Assembly (NCBI RefSeq): GCF_028713855.1
Contig: NZ_JAQTNN010000015.1
Coordinates: 1-64,000 of the forward strand
Direction: 5' to 3'
Length of the DNA: 64,000 nt
Origin: Sulfuricurvum sp.
Lineage (GTDB): Bacteria > Campylobacterota > Campylobacteria > Campylobacterales > Sulfurimonadaceae
This document shows, piece after piece, positions 17,171-26,084 of the stretch. Under the pieces are notes generated by a model. The model was not told the DNA's origin and made no database searches. It saw only the letters and a list, made by a program, of their open reading frames with translations. How positions within the stretch are numbered: position 1 is the first letter of the stretch; each line of letters begins with the position of its first letter. A program made the position numbers and the translations under genes.

Positions 17171-18400
17171 TTATAGGGCTAATAGAGATAATAGTTCGTT
17201 CATCGGGATCACCGATTCGGTTTTTTCCACCAAATCTTTGATCCAAATCGTGTTTTGAGCCAGCTCGTTTTCACCGATAACGGCGCAATAGCGGGCATTG
17301 ATACGATCAGCACCCTTGAGGTGCGCTTTGAGTGATCTAGGTTCGTATTCAACGACTGCCTTTTGGGTACGGCGGATTTTTTCAGCGCACAAAAGGATAG
17401 GGGTAACGGCTTGGGCATCCATTGCGCCCAGATAGTATCCCTCGCGTACCGTTTCAGGCATCACGATGAGTTCCATCAAACGCTCAATCCCCAAGGCAAA
17501 TCCGACGGCAGGAGTCGGTTTACCGTCCAGAAACTCGATCAGACGATCATAGCGTCCGCCGCCGGCGATAGCGCTTTGGCTCCCGATGTTATCACTGACG
17601 AATTCGAAGGCAGTTTTGGAATAGTAATCCAATCCCCGTACGAGATTCGTATCGATCTCATACGCGATGTCGTGTTGATCTAAAATCGTTTTAAGGGTAT
17701 CAAAATCGCTTTGACACCCTTCGCATAGGTGGTGGATAAGTTTTGGAGCATTGATGTACAAGATTTGGCAGGCTTCATTTTTACAATCCAACACGCGGAT
17801 AGGGTTGGTAAGTTTACGTCGTTCACAGTCACCACAAATCGCATCACCGCAGCTCTCGATAAAGCCGACGAGCTGTTCACGGTAGGCTGGCATACAGTTT
17901 TGATCTCCGAGAGAGTTGAGTTTAAGGCGGTATCCGATTCCCAGTGCTTTTAGGATATCAGCTACCATCATGATCATCAGCGCATCTTCATAAACAGAGT
18001 CTACACCGAAACTCTCAACCCCAAATTGATGGAACTCCCTTAGCCGGCCTTTTTGGGGACGCTCATAGCGAAACATCGGTCCGTTATAGTAGAAACGGTG
18101 AATACCGCCTTTTTTGTCCAATTTGTGCTGAACGAATGCGCGGACAACTCCGGCAGTTCCTTCAGGGCGTAAACAAACATCATTCTCACCTTTATCGATG
18201 AATTGATACATCTCTTTGCCGACAATGTCGCTGGATTCGCCGACGGAACGTTTGAACAATGCCGTTTCTTCGAGTAGGGGAGTTTCGATGTAATGAAACC
18301 CGTATCGCTTGGCGATAGTGGAAGCGGTGGTTAAAAAGTATTCAAAACGCTCATACTCCTCGGAGAGGATATCGTTCATTCCGCGCAAAGATTGGATCAT
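17171..18400 (-). CDS. hisS: Histidyl-tRNA synthetase
   Basis: A 409-residue class II synthetase that charges tRNA-His. Visible signatures: RGMNDILSEEYERFEY at the N-terminus; motif 2 region RPEGTAGVVRAF and FYYNGPMFRYERPQKGRLREFHQ; the histidine-A peptide LVRGLDYYSKTAFEF; motif 3 GGGRYDRL and PAVGFALGIERL. A short anticodon-binding domain follows. An inserted CGDCERR ... NEACQ segment near 190-215 looks like a cysteine cluster, seen in some other HisRS. The ATG overlaps the tmk stop by 4 bp. Confidence 0.96.
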   Translation of the reverse strand: MIQSLRGMNDILSEEYERFEYFLTTASTIAKRYGFHYIETPLLEETALFKRSVGESSDIVGKEMYQFIDKGENDVCLRPEGTAGVVRAFVQHKLDKKGGIHRFYYNGPMFRYERPQKGRLREFHQFGVESFGVDSVYEDALMIMMVADILKALGIGYRLKLNSLGDQNCMPAYREQLVGFIESCGDAICGDCERRKLTNPIRVLDCKNEACQILYINAPKLIHHLCEGCQSDFDTLKTILDQHDIAYEIDTNLVRGLDYYSKTAFEFVSDNIGSQSAIAGGGRYDRLIEFLDGKPTPAVGFALGIERLMELIVMPETVREGYYLGAMDAQAVTPILLCAEKIRRTQKAVVEYEPRSLKAHLKGADRINARYCAVIGENELAQNTIWIKDLVEKTESVIPMNELLSLLAL

Positions 18401-18978
18401 AAGGCTCCTTTGATAAGGGTGGTAATTTCATTGGTAATTGTATCGATAGATTGTGTCGCATCGATTACATGCGTTTGGATTCCGAGTGCATACGCCGAAG
18501 CGATGAGAGCATCTTGGATACTAAGGAGGTAATCAATTCCCCGTGATTCGATAACATCGTGCTCTTTTTGGCTTAGACGATAGCCTAACTCTTCGGGGGT
18601 GAGCTTTAAAATAAATACGGTGTCGGGCAACGTTCCTCCGGTGGCGAGACGGTTGAGCATAACCAGTGTTGCTTCGTCACACAGATCTTGGACGCTTGCG
18701 TACGCCATACCCGATACAGCGGAGCGGTCACTAATGATAAGCTTGTTCATATTGGGTAATATTACCGATTCGGTATGCTCGGCACGATCGGCTAAAAAGA
18801 GCAAAATCTCGGCCATTTTGCTTTTGAGATTGCCAAAGAGTACCATGTTCCGGATTTCAACACCTGTCGGTGTACCGCCCGGTTCTTTTGTAATCAAAGC
18901 ATCCGGGAAAAGGGAACGTAATGCTTCGATCTGAGTGCTTTTTCCGGCAGTATCGATCCCCTCTATTGCAACGTACAT
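18397..18978 (-). CDS. tmk: Thymidylate kinase
   Basis: A 193-residue kinase converting dTMP to dTDP. The P-loop is GIDTAGKSTQ (residues 7-16), followed by TKEPGGTPTG and the SDRSAVSGMAYA segment (DRY-like motif and nucleotide-binding residues). The lid region is short. It overlaps coaD upstream by 16 bp and hisS downstream by 4 bp. Confidence 0.94.
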   Translation of the reverse strand: MYVAIEGIDTAGKSTQIEALRSLFPDALITKEPGGTPTGVEIRNMVLFGNLKSKMAEILLFLADRAEHTESVILPNMNKLIISDRSAVSGMAYASVQDLCDEATLVMLNRLATGGTLPDTVFILKLTPEELGYRLSQKEHDVIESRGIDYLLSIQDALIASAYALGIQTHVIDATQSIDTITNEITTLIKGAL

Positions 18979-19454
18979 GATTTCATGCTCCCGATAACAT
19001 TTTGGACAGCCGTTGGAAGAAGATGGACCGTTTTGCCATTGAACTTAAGCAGATTTCGAACAATAGACGAACTGATAAAAGCGTGTTTGAGTTTCGGCAT
19101 CAGATAAACGGTTTCGATGTTCGGATCGAGTGAGTTGTTGAGATAGCCAAGTTGCAGTTCAAATTCAAAGTCGCTTACCGCCCGAAGACCACGTATAAGG
19201 ACAGTTGCACCGAGTGCATTGGCAAGTTCAACCGTAAGGTTGTCAAATCCGACAACCTGTACTCGTTCTAAGTCTTTGACCGCCAGTTTAACCATCTCGA
19301 CACGCTCATCCAAAGTAAACATAGGCTTTTTTTCCTGAGAATCGGCAACGGCAATAATTACGTCATCAAAGAGTTTGATACCCCGTTCAATAATATCAAA
19401 ATGGCCGTTGGTTATAGGGTCGAATGTCCCTGGATAAAGAGCAATTTTATGCAT
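18963..19454 (-). CDS. coaD: Phosphopantetheine adenylyltransferase
   Basis: A 163-residue enzyme of coenzyme A synthesis that joins ATP and 4'-phosphopantetheine. The nucleotidyltransferase motif YPGTFDPITNGHFDIIERG is at residues 8-26, RGLRAVSDFEFELQ in the middle and FISSSIVRNLL at the end, all family signatures. Length is typical. It overlaps ubiX by 8 bp and tmk by 16 bp. Confidence 0.96.
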   Translation of the reverse strand: MHKIALYPGTFDPITNGHFDIIERGIKLFDDVIIAVADSQEKKPMFTLDERVEMVKLAVKDLERVQVVGFDNLTVELANALGATVLIRGLRAVSDFEFELQLGYLNNSLDPNIETVYLMPKLKHAFISSSIVRNLLKFNGKTVHLLPTAVQNVIGSMKSCTLQ

Positions 19455-19974
19455 CAGGATTCCATCGTTTATAAAGATTATTCTCGATTCCGAGAAGATC
19501 GAACCATTTGCCGATCATAAAGTTTTCCATTGATTCAAGGTCTTCTTGATCCCCGTAGTATGCTAATACCGGCGGGGCAATAATAACTCCCATCATCGAG
19601 AGCTTGTGCATATTCTCCAAGGCAATCGGTGAAAATGGTATTTCACGTGGAGCGAGGACTAAGGTGCGGCGTTCTTTAATCATCACCGCAGCGGCACGGG
19701 TAATGAGGTTGTCGGCAATCCCGCAGGCAATTTTAGCGAGGGTATTCATACTGCAGGGAGTGATGATCATCGCATCGGCGCCATACGAGCCTGATGCTAC
19801 GGAAGCCCAGATTTCGTCGTTTTTATGAAGGGTAAGATTCTCTTCTTTTTCTAAAACGATATTGGCATGATCAGATACAATGAGGTGTTTTTGCACATTA
19901 GAAGGGAGTGCGCGTACGAGTTTTAGACCCAACGCTGCACCGCTTGCTCCGCTGATCCCTACGACGATTTTCAT
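19447..19974 (-). CDS. ubiX: Flavin prenyltransferase UbiX
   Basis: A 175-residue flavoprotein that makes prenylated FMN, the cofactor of UbiD-type decarboxylases. Signatures: GISGASGAALGLKLV at the N-terminus, ITPCSMNTLAKIACGIADNL and PREIPFSPIALENMHKL. In this phylum the partner is expected to serve menaquinone (futalosine pathway) synthesis; that is inference. It overlaps flgA and coaD. Confidence 0.94.
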   Translation of the reverse strand: MKIVVGISGASGAALGLKLVRALPSNVQKHLIVSDHANIVLEKEENLTLHKNDEIWASVASGSYGADAMIITPCSMNTLAKIACGIADNLITRAAAVMIKERRTLVLAPREIPFSPIALENMHKLSMMGVIIAPPVLAYYGDQEDLESMENFMIGKWFDLLGIENNLYKRWNPDA

Positions 19975-20834
19975 TGTAATTCCACCCGATTTTCTCCGAT
20001 TACTTTGGCTTTGACACGCTTGCCGTCACTTTTTTGGATCGTAATAATATCATAGAGTAACCCTTCTTGTGTTGCAGTAGCCCCAAACTCCACAATAACT
20101 GACTCATTTTGGACCTCGACGATTACTTGTGCATTTTTTAAAACCAATGGAATTTCTTCGACATTACGGACGGTTAAAAGTTGAGAAGCTTTGATCGTGG
20201 AACGAAATCGTGAAGGGTGATCAGGCAAGGCTGTCAGGGGAGTGTCTCTAAATGATTTAAACGGGATGTTCTGGAGCTGTGTATTCGAATTGTTCAGATT
20301 TTCTTTGCGTAAAACTTTTTGGTTTGTGTGGAGAACATCGAGAGAGGCATTAACAGCGTAATCGAGATAGTGTCTAAGGCCCTCACGATCGAGAATATAA
20401 AAGGTTCCGCCAGCATTTTGATAGAATCTTGAATCAAATACACCGCGTGTCTCTTTTCCTAAAGAAGCTAAATAGCCTCGCGGCGTAATAGTGATTCCTT
20501 CGATATGGATCGAAGGGTATTTTTCTCTCAGCAAATCGGAAAGTTGTTGTTTAATAGGGGTGAAATCTACAGGGCTATGGCGAGTAAAGTTGACGTAGCG
20601 GGTTTTTGAAATATCGAGTATAAATCCGTTAAGTTCAAATGTTTTGGCAATGACCTGAGCATCTATACGGTATTGAGTCTTATCGGTGGGAATTTGGAGA
20701 AGTTCAAATTTTTTGGGAATATCGGGAACCAGATCATTGGAATAAATCGTGTGATTAACATACTCATAGTTTTCAGCCAAGTCATAGCCATTTAGAGTAA
20801 AAAAACAAAACATCAACAGCAGTAATTTATACAT
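19971..20834 (-). CDS. flgA: Flagellar basal-body P-ring formation chaperone FlgA
   Basis: A 287-residue periplasmic chaperone for the FlgI P-ring. It has a signal peptide (LLLLMFCFFTLNG) and a C-terminal SAF/FlgA domain: ASQLLTVRNVEEIPLVLKNAQVIVEV, FGATATQEGLLYDIITIQKSDGKRVKAKVIG. The N-terminal 120 residues are longer than in the enterobacterial protein. It heads the eight-gene operon running down to the VanZ-like gene. The ATG follows a TACAAT by six bases with no ribosome site, so the message may be leaderless. Confidence 0.88.
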   Translation of the reverse strand: MYKLLLLMFCFFTLNGYDLAENYEYVNHTIYSNDLVPDIPKKFELLQIPTDKTQYRIDAQVIAKTFELNGFILDISKTRYVNFTRHSPVDFTPIKQQLSDLLREKYPSIHIEGITITPRGYLASLGKETRGVFDSRFYQNAGGTFYILDREGLRHYLDYAVNASLDVLHTNQKVLRKENLNNSNTQLQNIPFKSFRDTPLTALPDHPSRFRSTIKASQLLTVRNVEEIPLVLKNAQVIVEVQNESVIVEFGATATQEGLLYDIITIQKSDGKRVKAKVIGENRVELQ

Positions 20835-20840
20835 TCTATA

Positions 20841-20846
20841 ATTGTA
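20841..20846 (-). promoter_or_regulatory. Putative extended -10 of the flgA operon
   Basis: On the minus strand TGT-TACAAT ends six bases before the flgA ATG, so transcription would begin at or next to the A of the start codon. There is no Shine-Dalgarno sequence in between. The TG before the hexamer fits an extended -10. Confidence 0.4.
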
Positions 20847-20921
20847 ACATAACGGAATTTGTTTTTCATCTCTCTTACGTTATCCTACCTCTTATATTTT
20901 ATAAATCAAGTAGATTGTGAT

Positions 20922-23267
20922 ATGACTTTTAGAAAAAAAGATTTTTTAATGGAATTGGATACGGGTGAAAAAGAACAAATCCGGACTGAACAAGTTAGGA
21001 TTGCTTATAAACAATCATTTGTGTCGGTTTTTCCTCTTTTTTTCGCAGGAGTGATAATTGCGCATATGTTTTTTCAAACGCCAGTTTTTTTAATAACCAC
21101 TGTATGGTTCCTGGCAGTTATTTTGACCTTGCTTTGGCGTCTTTGGTTATTGCGTATCTTCCGTATTCATCCAGAAAAGCATGATACGAGGACATGGGAA
21201 AGGCATTTTGCCTATGTGATGTTGAGTTCGGCAGTGGTGTGGGGTAGTGTGGCGTTTTTTATTTTTGAATCGCCTAATGTTCTTCAACAATTTTTTCTCA
21301 TTTTTCTGATTGCCGGAATTTCATCCATTGCATCGGGAACGTTGGCTTCACTGTTTGGGTTAGCAGTGCTTTTTTTATTACTTCTTCTCGCTCCTTTGTT
21401 TTGTGTGATGTTTTTTACCGGTGGTATGGAATACCAAATGATGGGTATTTTGGTTATAGCATTCTTCGCTCTTTTGGTCAGTGCGGCTAGACGAATACAT
21501 CAAAATATTATGAATGCTCTTAAATCTAAAATATTGCATGAAAAAGCAACACAAGCTTTGAATCTCTCCGAAGAGCGTTTTGAAACGATTTTTAAAGATG
21601 CACCTGCCGGTATTTTCTATTATGACAGTGATTTGATTGTTATCGATTCAAATGTTGAGATGATGCAAATATTGAAAATCAACAAAGAAAATATGATCGG
21701 TTTGGATTTGAAAAAACTTCCCGACAAGTGTTTAGATGAGGCAATAAGTGCACCATTCGGGGAGCATAAGGGATACTATGAGGGTCCCTATACGTCAATG
21801 ATCAAAAAGCTTGAGCTTTGGATTACGTTACGTACGTCGCCGATGTATGATACTAAGCGTAATATTATCGGCGGTGTCGCTATTGTCACCGATATTACGG
21901 AACGGATTAATGCCGAAGAAAAGATAAAACATCAAGCTTACTTTGATGCTCTGACCGATATACCTAACCGTATACTGCTTAAAGACCGGATCGAACAGTC
22001 ATTAGCTCACTATCGACGCCATCATAATCTGATCGCAATAATGTTTTTGGATTTGGATCATTTTAAAAGTATAAATGATTCTTTGGGACATCATATCGGT
22101 GACTTGCTTTTAATAGAAACGGCATCACGATTGACCTCTATTTGTCGAGAGGGGGATACCGTTGCTCGTCTAGGCGGCGATGAGTTTGTTATTTTATTGA
22201 ATGAACTCGGAACTAATCCTCACGTTGCAGCAACGCGTGCGGAGACTGTAGCTGAAAAAATCCATAATGCTCTTTCTATTCCATTTGATGTAGGGCAGAC
22301 AGAAGCGATAATAACCAGTTCCAGTATTGGAATTGCTATTGCTAACTCTGATAATCAAAATGCGGATGATTTACTAAAATTTGCTGATACCGCAATGTAT
22401 CAAGCAAAAAAAGAGGGGAGAAATACGACCCGATTCTATCAGGAAAAGATGGATCAATGGATCAAGAAACGGCTCTTTTTGGAAAACGGTCTGCGTCATG
22501 CCATTAAAAATGGCGAATTGGAACTTTATTATCAGCCAGTGCTCGAAATTGTGACGAAAAGGATTGTCGGTGCAGAGGCATTATTACGGTGGAATCATCC
22601 TGAAATGGGATTGGTGATGCCTGATGAAATTATCGATATTGCCGAAGAGAGCGGATTGATTGTCTCTATTGGGGAATGGGTGCTTCGTGAAGCATGTACA
22701 CAGTTTGTACAATGGCGAGCCGCTCACATGAATAAATGGCATATTGAACGTATAGCGGTTAATGTCAGTGCGGTACAGTTTCGCCAGAGTGATTTTGTTG
22801 ATAAAGTGATCCGTATTGTTGCGGAAACGGGAATTGTCCCATCTATGCTTGAACTTGAACTTACCGAATCGATGATTATTGACAAAATGGACAGTGTTAT
22901 CAATAAAATGAATCGACTTCGCACGGCCGGAATCAGTCTATCTATGGATGATTTCGGTACAGGGTATTCATCGCTTGCATATCTCAAACGGCTTCCGTTT
23001 ACGACGCTCAAAATTGATCGCAGTTTTATTCGTGACATTATGTCGGATAAAGATGATGCGGCATTGGTCGAAACGATCCTTTCGATAGCATCGATTTTTA
23101 ATCTCGATGTAATTGCGGAGGGGGTTGAGACGATTGAGCAGTTTAATTTTTTAGAACGTCATGGATGCGGCTATTTCCAAGGGTATCTTTGCAGTAAGCC
23201 GGTACAGGTACCGACGTTTGAAGAGTTACTGAATTATGATATCCAGAGCTGTCAATCGAATTATTAA
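20922..23267 (+). CDS. Membrane GGDEF-EAL protein with PAS domain (cyclic-di-GMP turnover)
   Basis: About 781 residues from the preferred ATG; a TTG at 20859 would add 21 residues with no ribosome site. An N-terminal block of about six hydrophobic segments (to about residue 190) is followed by a PAS domain (SEERFETIFKDAPAGIFYY ... VTDITERI). The GGDEF domain keeps the active motif (RLGGDEFVILL) and the DLDHFKSINDSLGH loop. The EAL domain keeps GAEALLRWNHPE, the DDFGTGYSSLAYL loop and the IDRSFIRD segment, so both cyclase and phosphodiesterase activities look possible. It is transcribed divergently from the flgA operon, which suggests a link to motility, by position only. Confidence 0.9.
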   Translation: MTFRKKDFLMELDTGEKEQIRTEQVRIAYKQSFVSVFPLFFAGVIIAHMFFQTPVFLITTVWFLAVILTLLWRLWLLRIFRIHPEKHDTRTWERHFAYVMLSSAVVWGSVAFFIFESPNVLQQFFLIFLIAGISSIASGTLASLFGLAVLFLLLLLAPLFCVMFFTGGMEYQMMGILVIAFFALLVSAARRIHQNIMNALKSKILHEKATQALNLSEERFETIFKDAPAGIFYYDSDLIVIDSNVEMMQILKINKENMIGLDLKKLPDKCLDEAISAPFGEHKGYYEGPYTSMIKKLELWITLRTSPMYDTKRNIIGGVAIVTDITERINAEEKIKHQAYFDALTDIPNRILLKDRIEQSLAHYRRHHNLIAIMFLDLDHFKSINDSLGHHIGDLLLIETASRLTSICREGDTVARLGGDEFVILLNELGTNPHVAATRAETVAEKIHNALSIPFDVGQTEAIITSSSIGIAIANSDNQNADDLLKFADTAMYQAKKEGRNTTRFYQEKMDQWIKKRLFLENGLRHAIKNGELELYYQPVLEIVTKRIVGAEALLRWNHPEMGLVMPDEIIDIAEESGLIVSIGEWVLREACTQFVQWRAAHMNKWHIERIAVNVSAVQFRQSDFVDKVIRIVAETGIVPSMLELELTESMIIDKMDSVINKMNRLRTAGISLSMDDFGTGYSSLAYLKRLPFTTLKIDRSFIRDIMSDKDDAALVETILSIASIFNLDVIAEGVETIEQFNFLERHGCGYFQGYLCSKPVQVPTFEELLNYDIQSCQSNY

Positions 23268-23284
23268 CATCGATTGGCTTTTTT
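23253..23284 (+). terminator. Intrinsic terminator of the GGDEF-EAL gene
   Basis: CAATCGA (23253-23259) pairs with TCGATTG (23270-23276), and GC plus six T follow. The stop codon lies in the loop. The downstream gene is convergent, ending at 23283. Confidence 0.7.
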
Positions 23285-24950
23285 AGCTTTTTCGCCCTAA
23301 AATTTCATTTGTCCGCAGGATTGCTTTGTCGATGTGATCGACGATATTTTCTTCCCCGATTTTTTCATCGATATGGGATTGGGATATAAAGCGACGCACT
23401 TGAGGATTAACTCCTGAGAGTAATAATACCGTATGATTATGGGTGAGACGTTCATGTAAAATCTCGAGAGCATGCAAACCTGCAGCATCAATGAGCGGGA
23501 CGTATCGCATACGCAGGATAAATATTTTAGGAGGGGTTTCAAAAAGTAAAAGGGTATCTACCAGTTTTTCGGCAACACCGAAAAAGAGGGGGCCTTGGAT
23601 CTCGTAGACCTCTACACCCTCTGGGATTGATTTATTGTGGATTGAGTCGGGATCATCCTCTTCACTCTCCACGGAGCGTATTTGCGTCGCTTTCATCATT
23701 TGATCGATAAAGAGGATCGAGGCAAGGGCAATCCCCGCTTGAATGGCGAAGTTCAGATCGACGAGGACGGTCAGCAAGAAGGTAACGATCAAGACGATCC
23801 TATCGCTTCGAGGAGCCTGCATAATCTCTCGGACGTGTTTTAGTTCCGACATATTCCATGCAACGACCATCAAAATAGCTGCCAAAGCCGCCAGAGGAAC
23901 TTTTACAATTAAGGGTGAGAGTAAGAGCATAAACAAAAATAGCCATACTGCGTGCATAATCCCAGCTACCGGCGTTCGTGCACCGGCTTTGACATTGGTG
24001 GCAGTACGGGCGATGGCTCCTGTGGCGGGGAGGCCGCCGAAAATAGCGGAAGCGATATTGGCGATTCCCTGCCCCATGAGTTCGGCATTTGATTTATGGC
24101 GTGTTCCGCTCATCCCGTCAGCAACTACCGCCGATAAGAGCGATTCGATGGCGGCAAGGGTGGCAATGGTGATGGCATCGGGGAGAAGCAAACGCATTTT
24201 TTCAAATGTGATTGTCGGCCATACTGGGGTCGGTAGCATGGAGGGAATTGCCCCAAATCGGCTTTCGATCGTCTCCACTGGGAGTCCCAATGCCCAAACT
24301 GCCATCCCTGAGAGCACCACGACGACAATAGGTCCCGGAACTTTAGGGATATAGCGTTTGGTGAGGAGGATGATGCCGATAGAGGTAAGCGCAACAAGAA
24401 TGGCGATAAAATTGGTTTCATGCAAGTGAGTGACATAAACGGTGAGTTTATCGAGAAAATCGGGAGGGACGGTTGTAATGGAAAGGCCGAAAAAATCTCG
24501 TATCTGTGAAAAGGCGATTAATAGTGCGATCCCGGATGTAAACCCGACGATGACAGGGTAGGGGATAAATTTAATCATCTCCCCTGCGCGGAAGAAAGCC
24601 ATGATGATGAGTATGCCTCCGGCCATTAACGTGGCGAGCACCAATCCCTCGTAACCGTGTTTCATGGCAACTGTGGCAACGGTTACGATAAACGCGGCTG
24701 TAGGACCACCAATTTGATAGCGACTACCTCCGTGTGCTGAAATCAAAAAACCGGCAACGATTGCGGTAAAGAGTCCTCGTTCAGGTGGGAGATTGGAAGC
24801 AATAGCGATTGCCATGGCGAGTGGCAGTGCGACAATGGCAACGGCCAGACCGGCGATCGTATCAGCACTAAAATCAGACCATGAGTAGCCTTGGCGACGA
24901 AAAAGGGTAACAAGTTTAGGCTCTAATGAGTCGTGAATCGAGCGCAGCAT
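23283..24950 (-). CDS. SulP family anion transporter with STAS domain
   Basis: A 555-residue inner-membrane transporter. About 12 hydrophobic segments carry the SulP signatures: SADTIAGLAVAIVALPLAMA, GGPTAAFIVTVATVAMKHG and the NAELMGQGIANIASAIFGGLPATGAIARTATN region. A STAS domain fills residues about 440-545 (VYEIQGPLFFGVAEKL, LIDAAGLHALEIL). Members move sulfate, bicarbonate or other anions; the substrate cannot be read from sequence. In an autotroph, sulfate export/import and bicarbonate uptake are both plausible. Transcribed away from the FmdE-like gene. Confidence 0.88.
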   Translation of the reverse strand: MLRSIHDSLEPKLVTLFRRQGYSWSDFSADTIAGLAVAIVALPLAMAIAIASNLPPERGLFTAIVAGFLISAHGGSRYQIGGPTAAFIVTVATVAMKHGYEGLVLATLMAGGILIIMAFFRAGEMIKFIPYPVIVGFTSGIALLIAFSQIRDFFGLSITTVPPDFLDKLTVYVTHLHETNFIAILVALTSIGIILLTKRYIPKVPGPIVVVVLSGMAVWALGLPVETIESRFGAIPSMLPTPVWPTITFEKMRLLLPDAITIATLAAIESLLSAVVADGMSGTRHKSNAELMGQGIANIASAIFGGLPATGAIARTATNVKAGARTPVAGIMHAVWLFLFMLLLSPLIVKVPLAALAAILMVVAWNMSELKHVREIMQAPRSDRIVLIVTFLLTVLVDLNFAIQAGIALASILFIDQMMKATQIRSVESEEDDPDSIHNKSIPEGVEVYEIQGPLFFGVAEKLVDTLLLFETPPKIFILRMRYVPLIDAAGLHALEILHERLTHNHTVLLLSGVNPQVRRFISQSHIDEKIGEENIVDHIDKAILRTNEILGRKS

Positions 24951-24991
24951 CGAAGATCATCCTTGGATAACGTGTTGCGACAGTGTATCAC

Positions 24992-25005
24992 TTGATATCG
25001 GTCAA
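24992..25005 (+). promoter_or_regulatory. FNR/CRP-type binding site
   Basis: TTGAT-ATCG-GTCAA differs at one base from the FNR consensus TTGAT-N4-ATCAA. Its centre is about 41.5 bases upstream of the start expected from the TATAAT at 25028, which is the class II activator position. A -35 hexamer is missing, as expected for an activated promoter. Confidence 0.6.
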
Positions 25006-25027
25006 GTCAAATTATCCGTTATTTCTT

Positions 25028-25033
25028 TATAAT
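25028..25033 (+). promoter_or_regulatory. -10 element of the FmdE/cytochrome operon
   Basis: A consensus TATAAT 29 bp before the ATG, which also has an AAGG ribosome site at 25053-25056. Confidence 0.6.
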
Positions 25034-25062
25034 CTCAATAATTTATTTATGCAAGGCAACAA

Positions 25063-25680
25063 ATGAAAACTCCCGATTTTTTTAACCTTATTTCGCCAAT
25101 CACGATGGCTGATCCGTTGGCGAAGGTGTTAGGGGTGGCAGAGAACGGTATTTTGGAATATCACTACGAAGAGGTGGTGAAATTGGCAGGACACTCCTGT
25201 CCTACGGTTGCAGGTGCGTATCTAATCATTCAAAAGGGGCTAAAGGCTCTTTACGGTGATAAAACTCCTATTCGAGGCGAGATTAAAGTTCTGATGAAGG
25301 GTAAACTAGGTGATGGTGTCGTAGGAGTGATCGCCAATGTCGCTTCGATGATTACGGGTGCAACCGAAAAAGGCGGTTTCCATGGTTTAGGGGGACAATT
25401 TGATCGGCGTGATTTATTGAGTTACGAGGCAGAGATAGAGGGTGAGATGGCATTGGAACGAACCGATACTCTTGAACGTGTTGTGTTGAATTATGATCCC
25501 TCTTTCGTTCCTGCTGATCCAATGATTGGGGCGCTATTACCGCTTATTCTCTCTAATCGGGCGGATCAGGGTGAACGCGATATGTTTGGAACACTTTGGC
25601 AAGAGCGTGTACGAAAAATAATGATTGATTACAGAGATGATGAACGTTTGGTACGTTGTACAAAAGGGGAGAATAAATGA
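25063..25680 (+). CDS. FmdE family protein
   Basis: A 205-residue soluble protein of the FmdE family (named from the molybdenum formylmethanofuran dehydrogenase operon). The conserved core VVKLAGHSCPTVAGAYL, with its His-Ser-Cys, is at residues about 40-56, followed by RGEIKVLMKGKLGDG and the glycine-rich FHGLGGQFDRRDL segment. The function of bacterial members is not established; the His/Cys motif suggests metal binding. No methanofuran genes are present here. It overlaps the next gene, a cytochrome c, by 4 bp. Confidence 0.75.
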   Translation: MKTPDFFNLISPITMADPLAKVLGVAENGILEYHYEEVVKLAGHSCPTVAGAYLIIQKGLKALYGDKTPIRGEIKVLMKGKLGDGVVGVIANVASMITGATEKGGFHGLGGQFDRRDLLSYEAEIEGEMALERTDTLERVVLNYDPSFVPADPMIGALLPLILSNRADQGERDMFGTLWQERVRKIMIDYRDDERLVRCTKGENK

Positions 25681-26084
25681 AACTATTTTGGATTTTAGCG
25701 ATGATGGGATATACACTTTTGGGGGCGGACGGTTACGGTATTTATCAGAAACACTGTATGCAATGCCATGTCGAAATGATGGAAAAACAAGAGGTTATGA
25801 AGCACTTAGGCTCATTGAAGGCACCTCCGATGGTTGAAGTTTCGAATCGACTTAAAGAGAATGTCCTGATTGCTGATGATGATAATGATGTTAAGCGGCA
25901 GGTGATTGTCGCGTTTATTAAAGACTACATTCAAAATCCGAGTGTTCAGTACAGTATGTGTCATCCGATGGCGATAGAAAAATTCGGAATAATGCCTTCG
26001 CTCAAAGGAAAACTTTCAGATGACGAACGTCAAGCAGTTGCGGAATGGATCTATGATCGATACAACAAAGTTGTGTTTAAATAG
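25677..26084 (+). CDS. Periplasmic monoheme cytochrome c
   Basis: A 135-residue protein with a signal peptide (LFWILAMMGYTLLGA) and one heme c motif, CMQCH, near residue 27-31. GIMPSLKGKLSDDERQAVAEWIYDRY is the usual C-terminal helix with the candidate methionine ligand. A second Cys-His (YSMCHPM) lacks the first cysteine, so only one heme is attached. Coupled to the FmdE-like gene by a 4-bp overlap, so the pair probably works together under the FNR-type promoter. Its 3' end overlaps the convergent MFS gene by 8 bp. Confidence 0.85.
   Translation: MKLFWILAMMGYTLLGADGYGIYQKHCMQCHVEMMEKQEVMKHLGSLKAPPMVEVSNRLKENVLIADDDNDVKRQVIVAFIKDYIQNPSVQYSMCHPMAIEKFGIMPSLKGKLSDDERQAVAEWIYDRYNKVVFK

Noticed and set aside
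20859-20921. TTG start adding 21 residues to the GGDEF-EAL protein
   Set aside because: No ribosome site and the extension overlaps the promoter region; ATG at 20922 is preferred.
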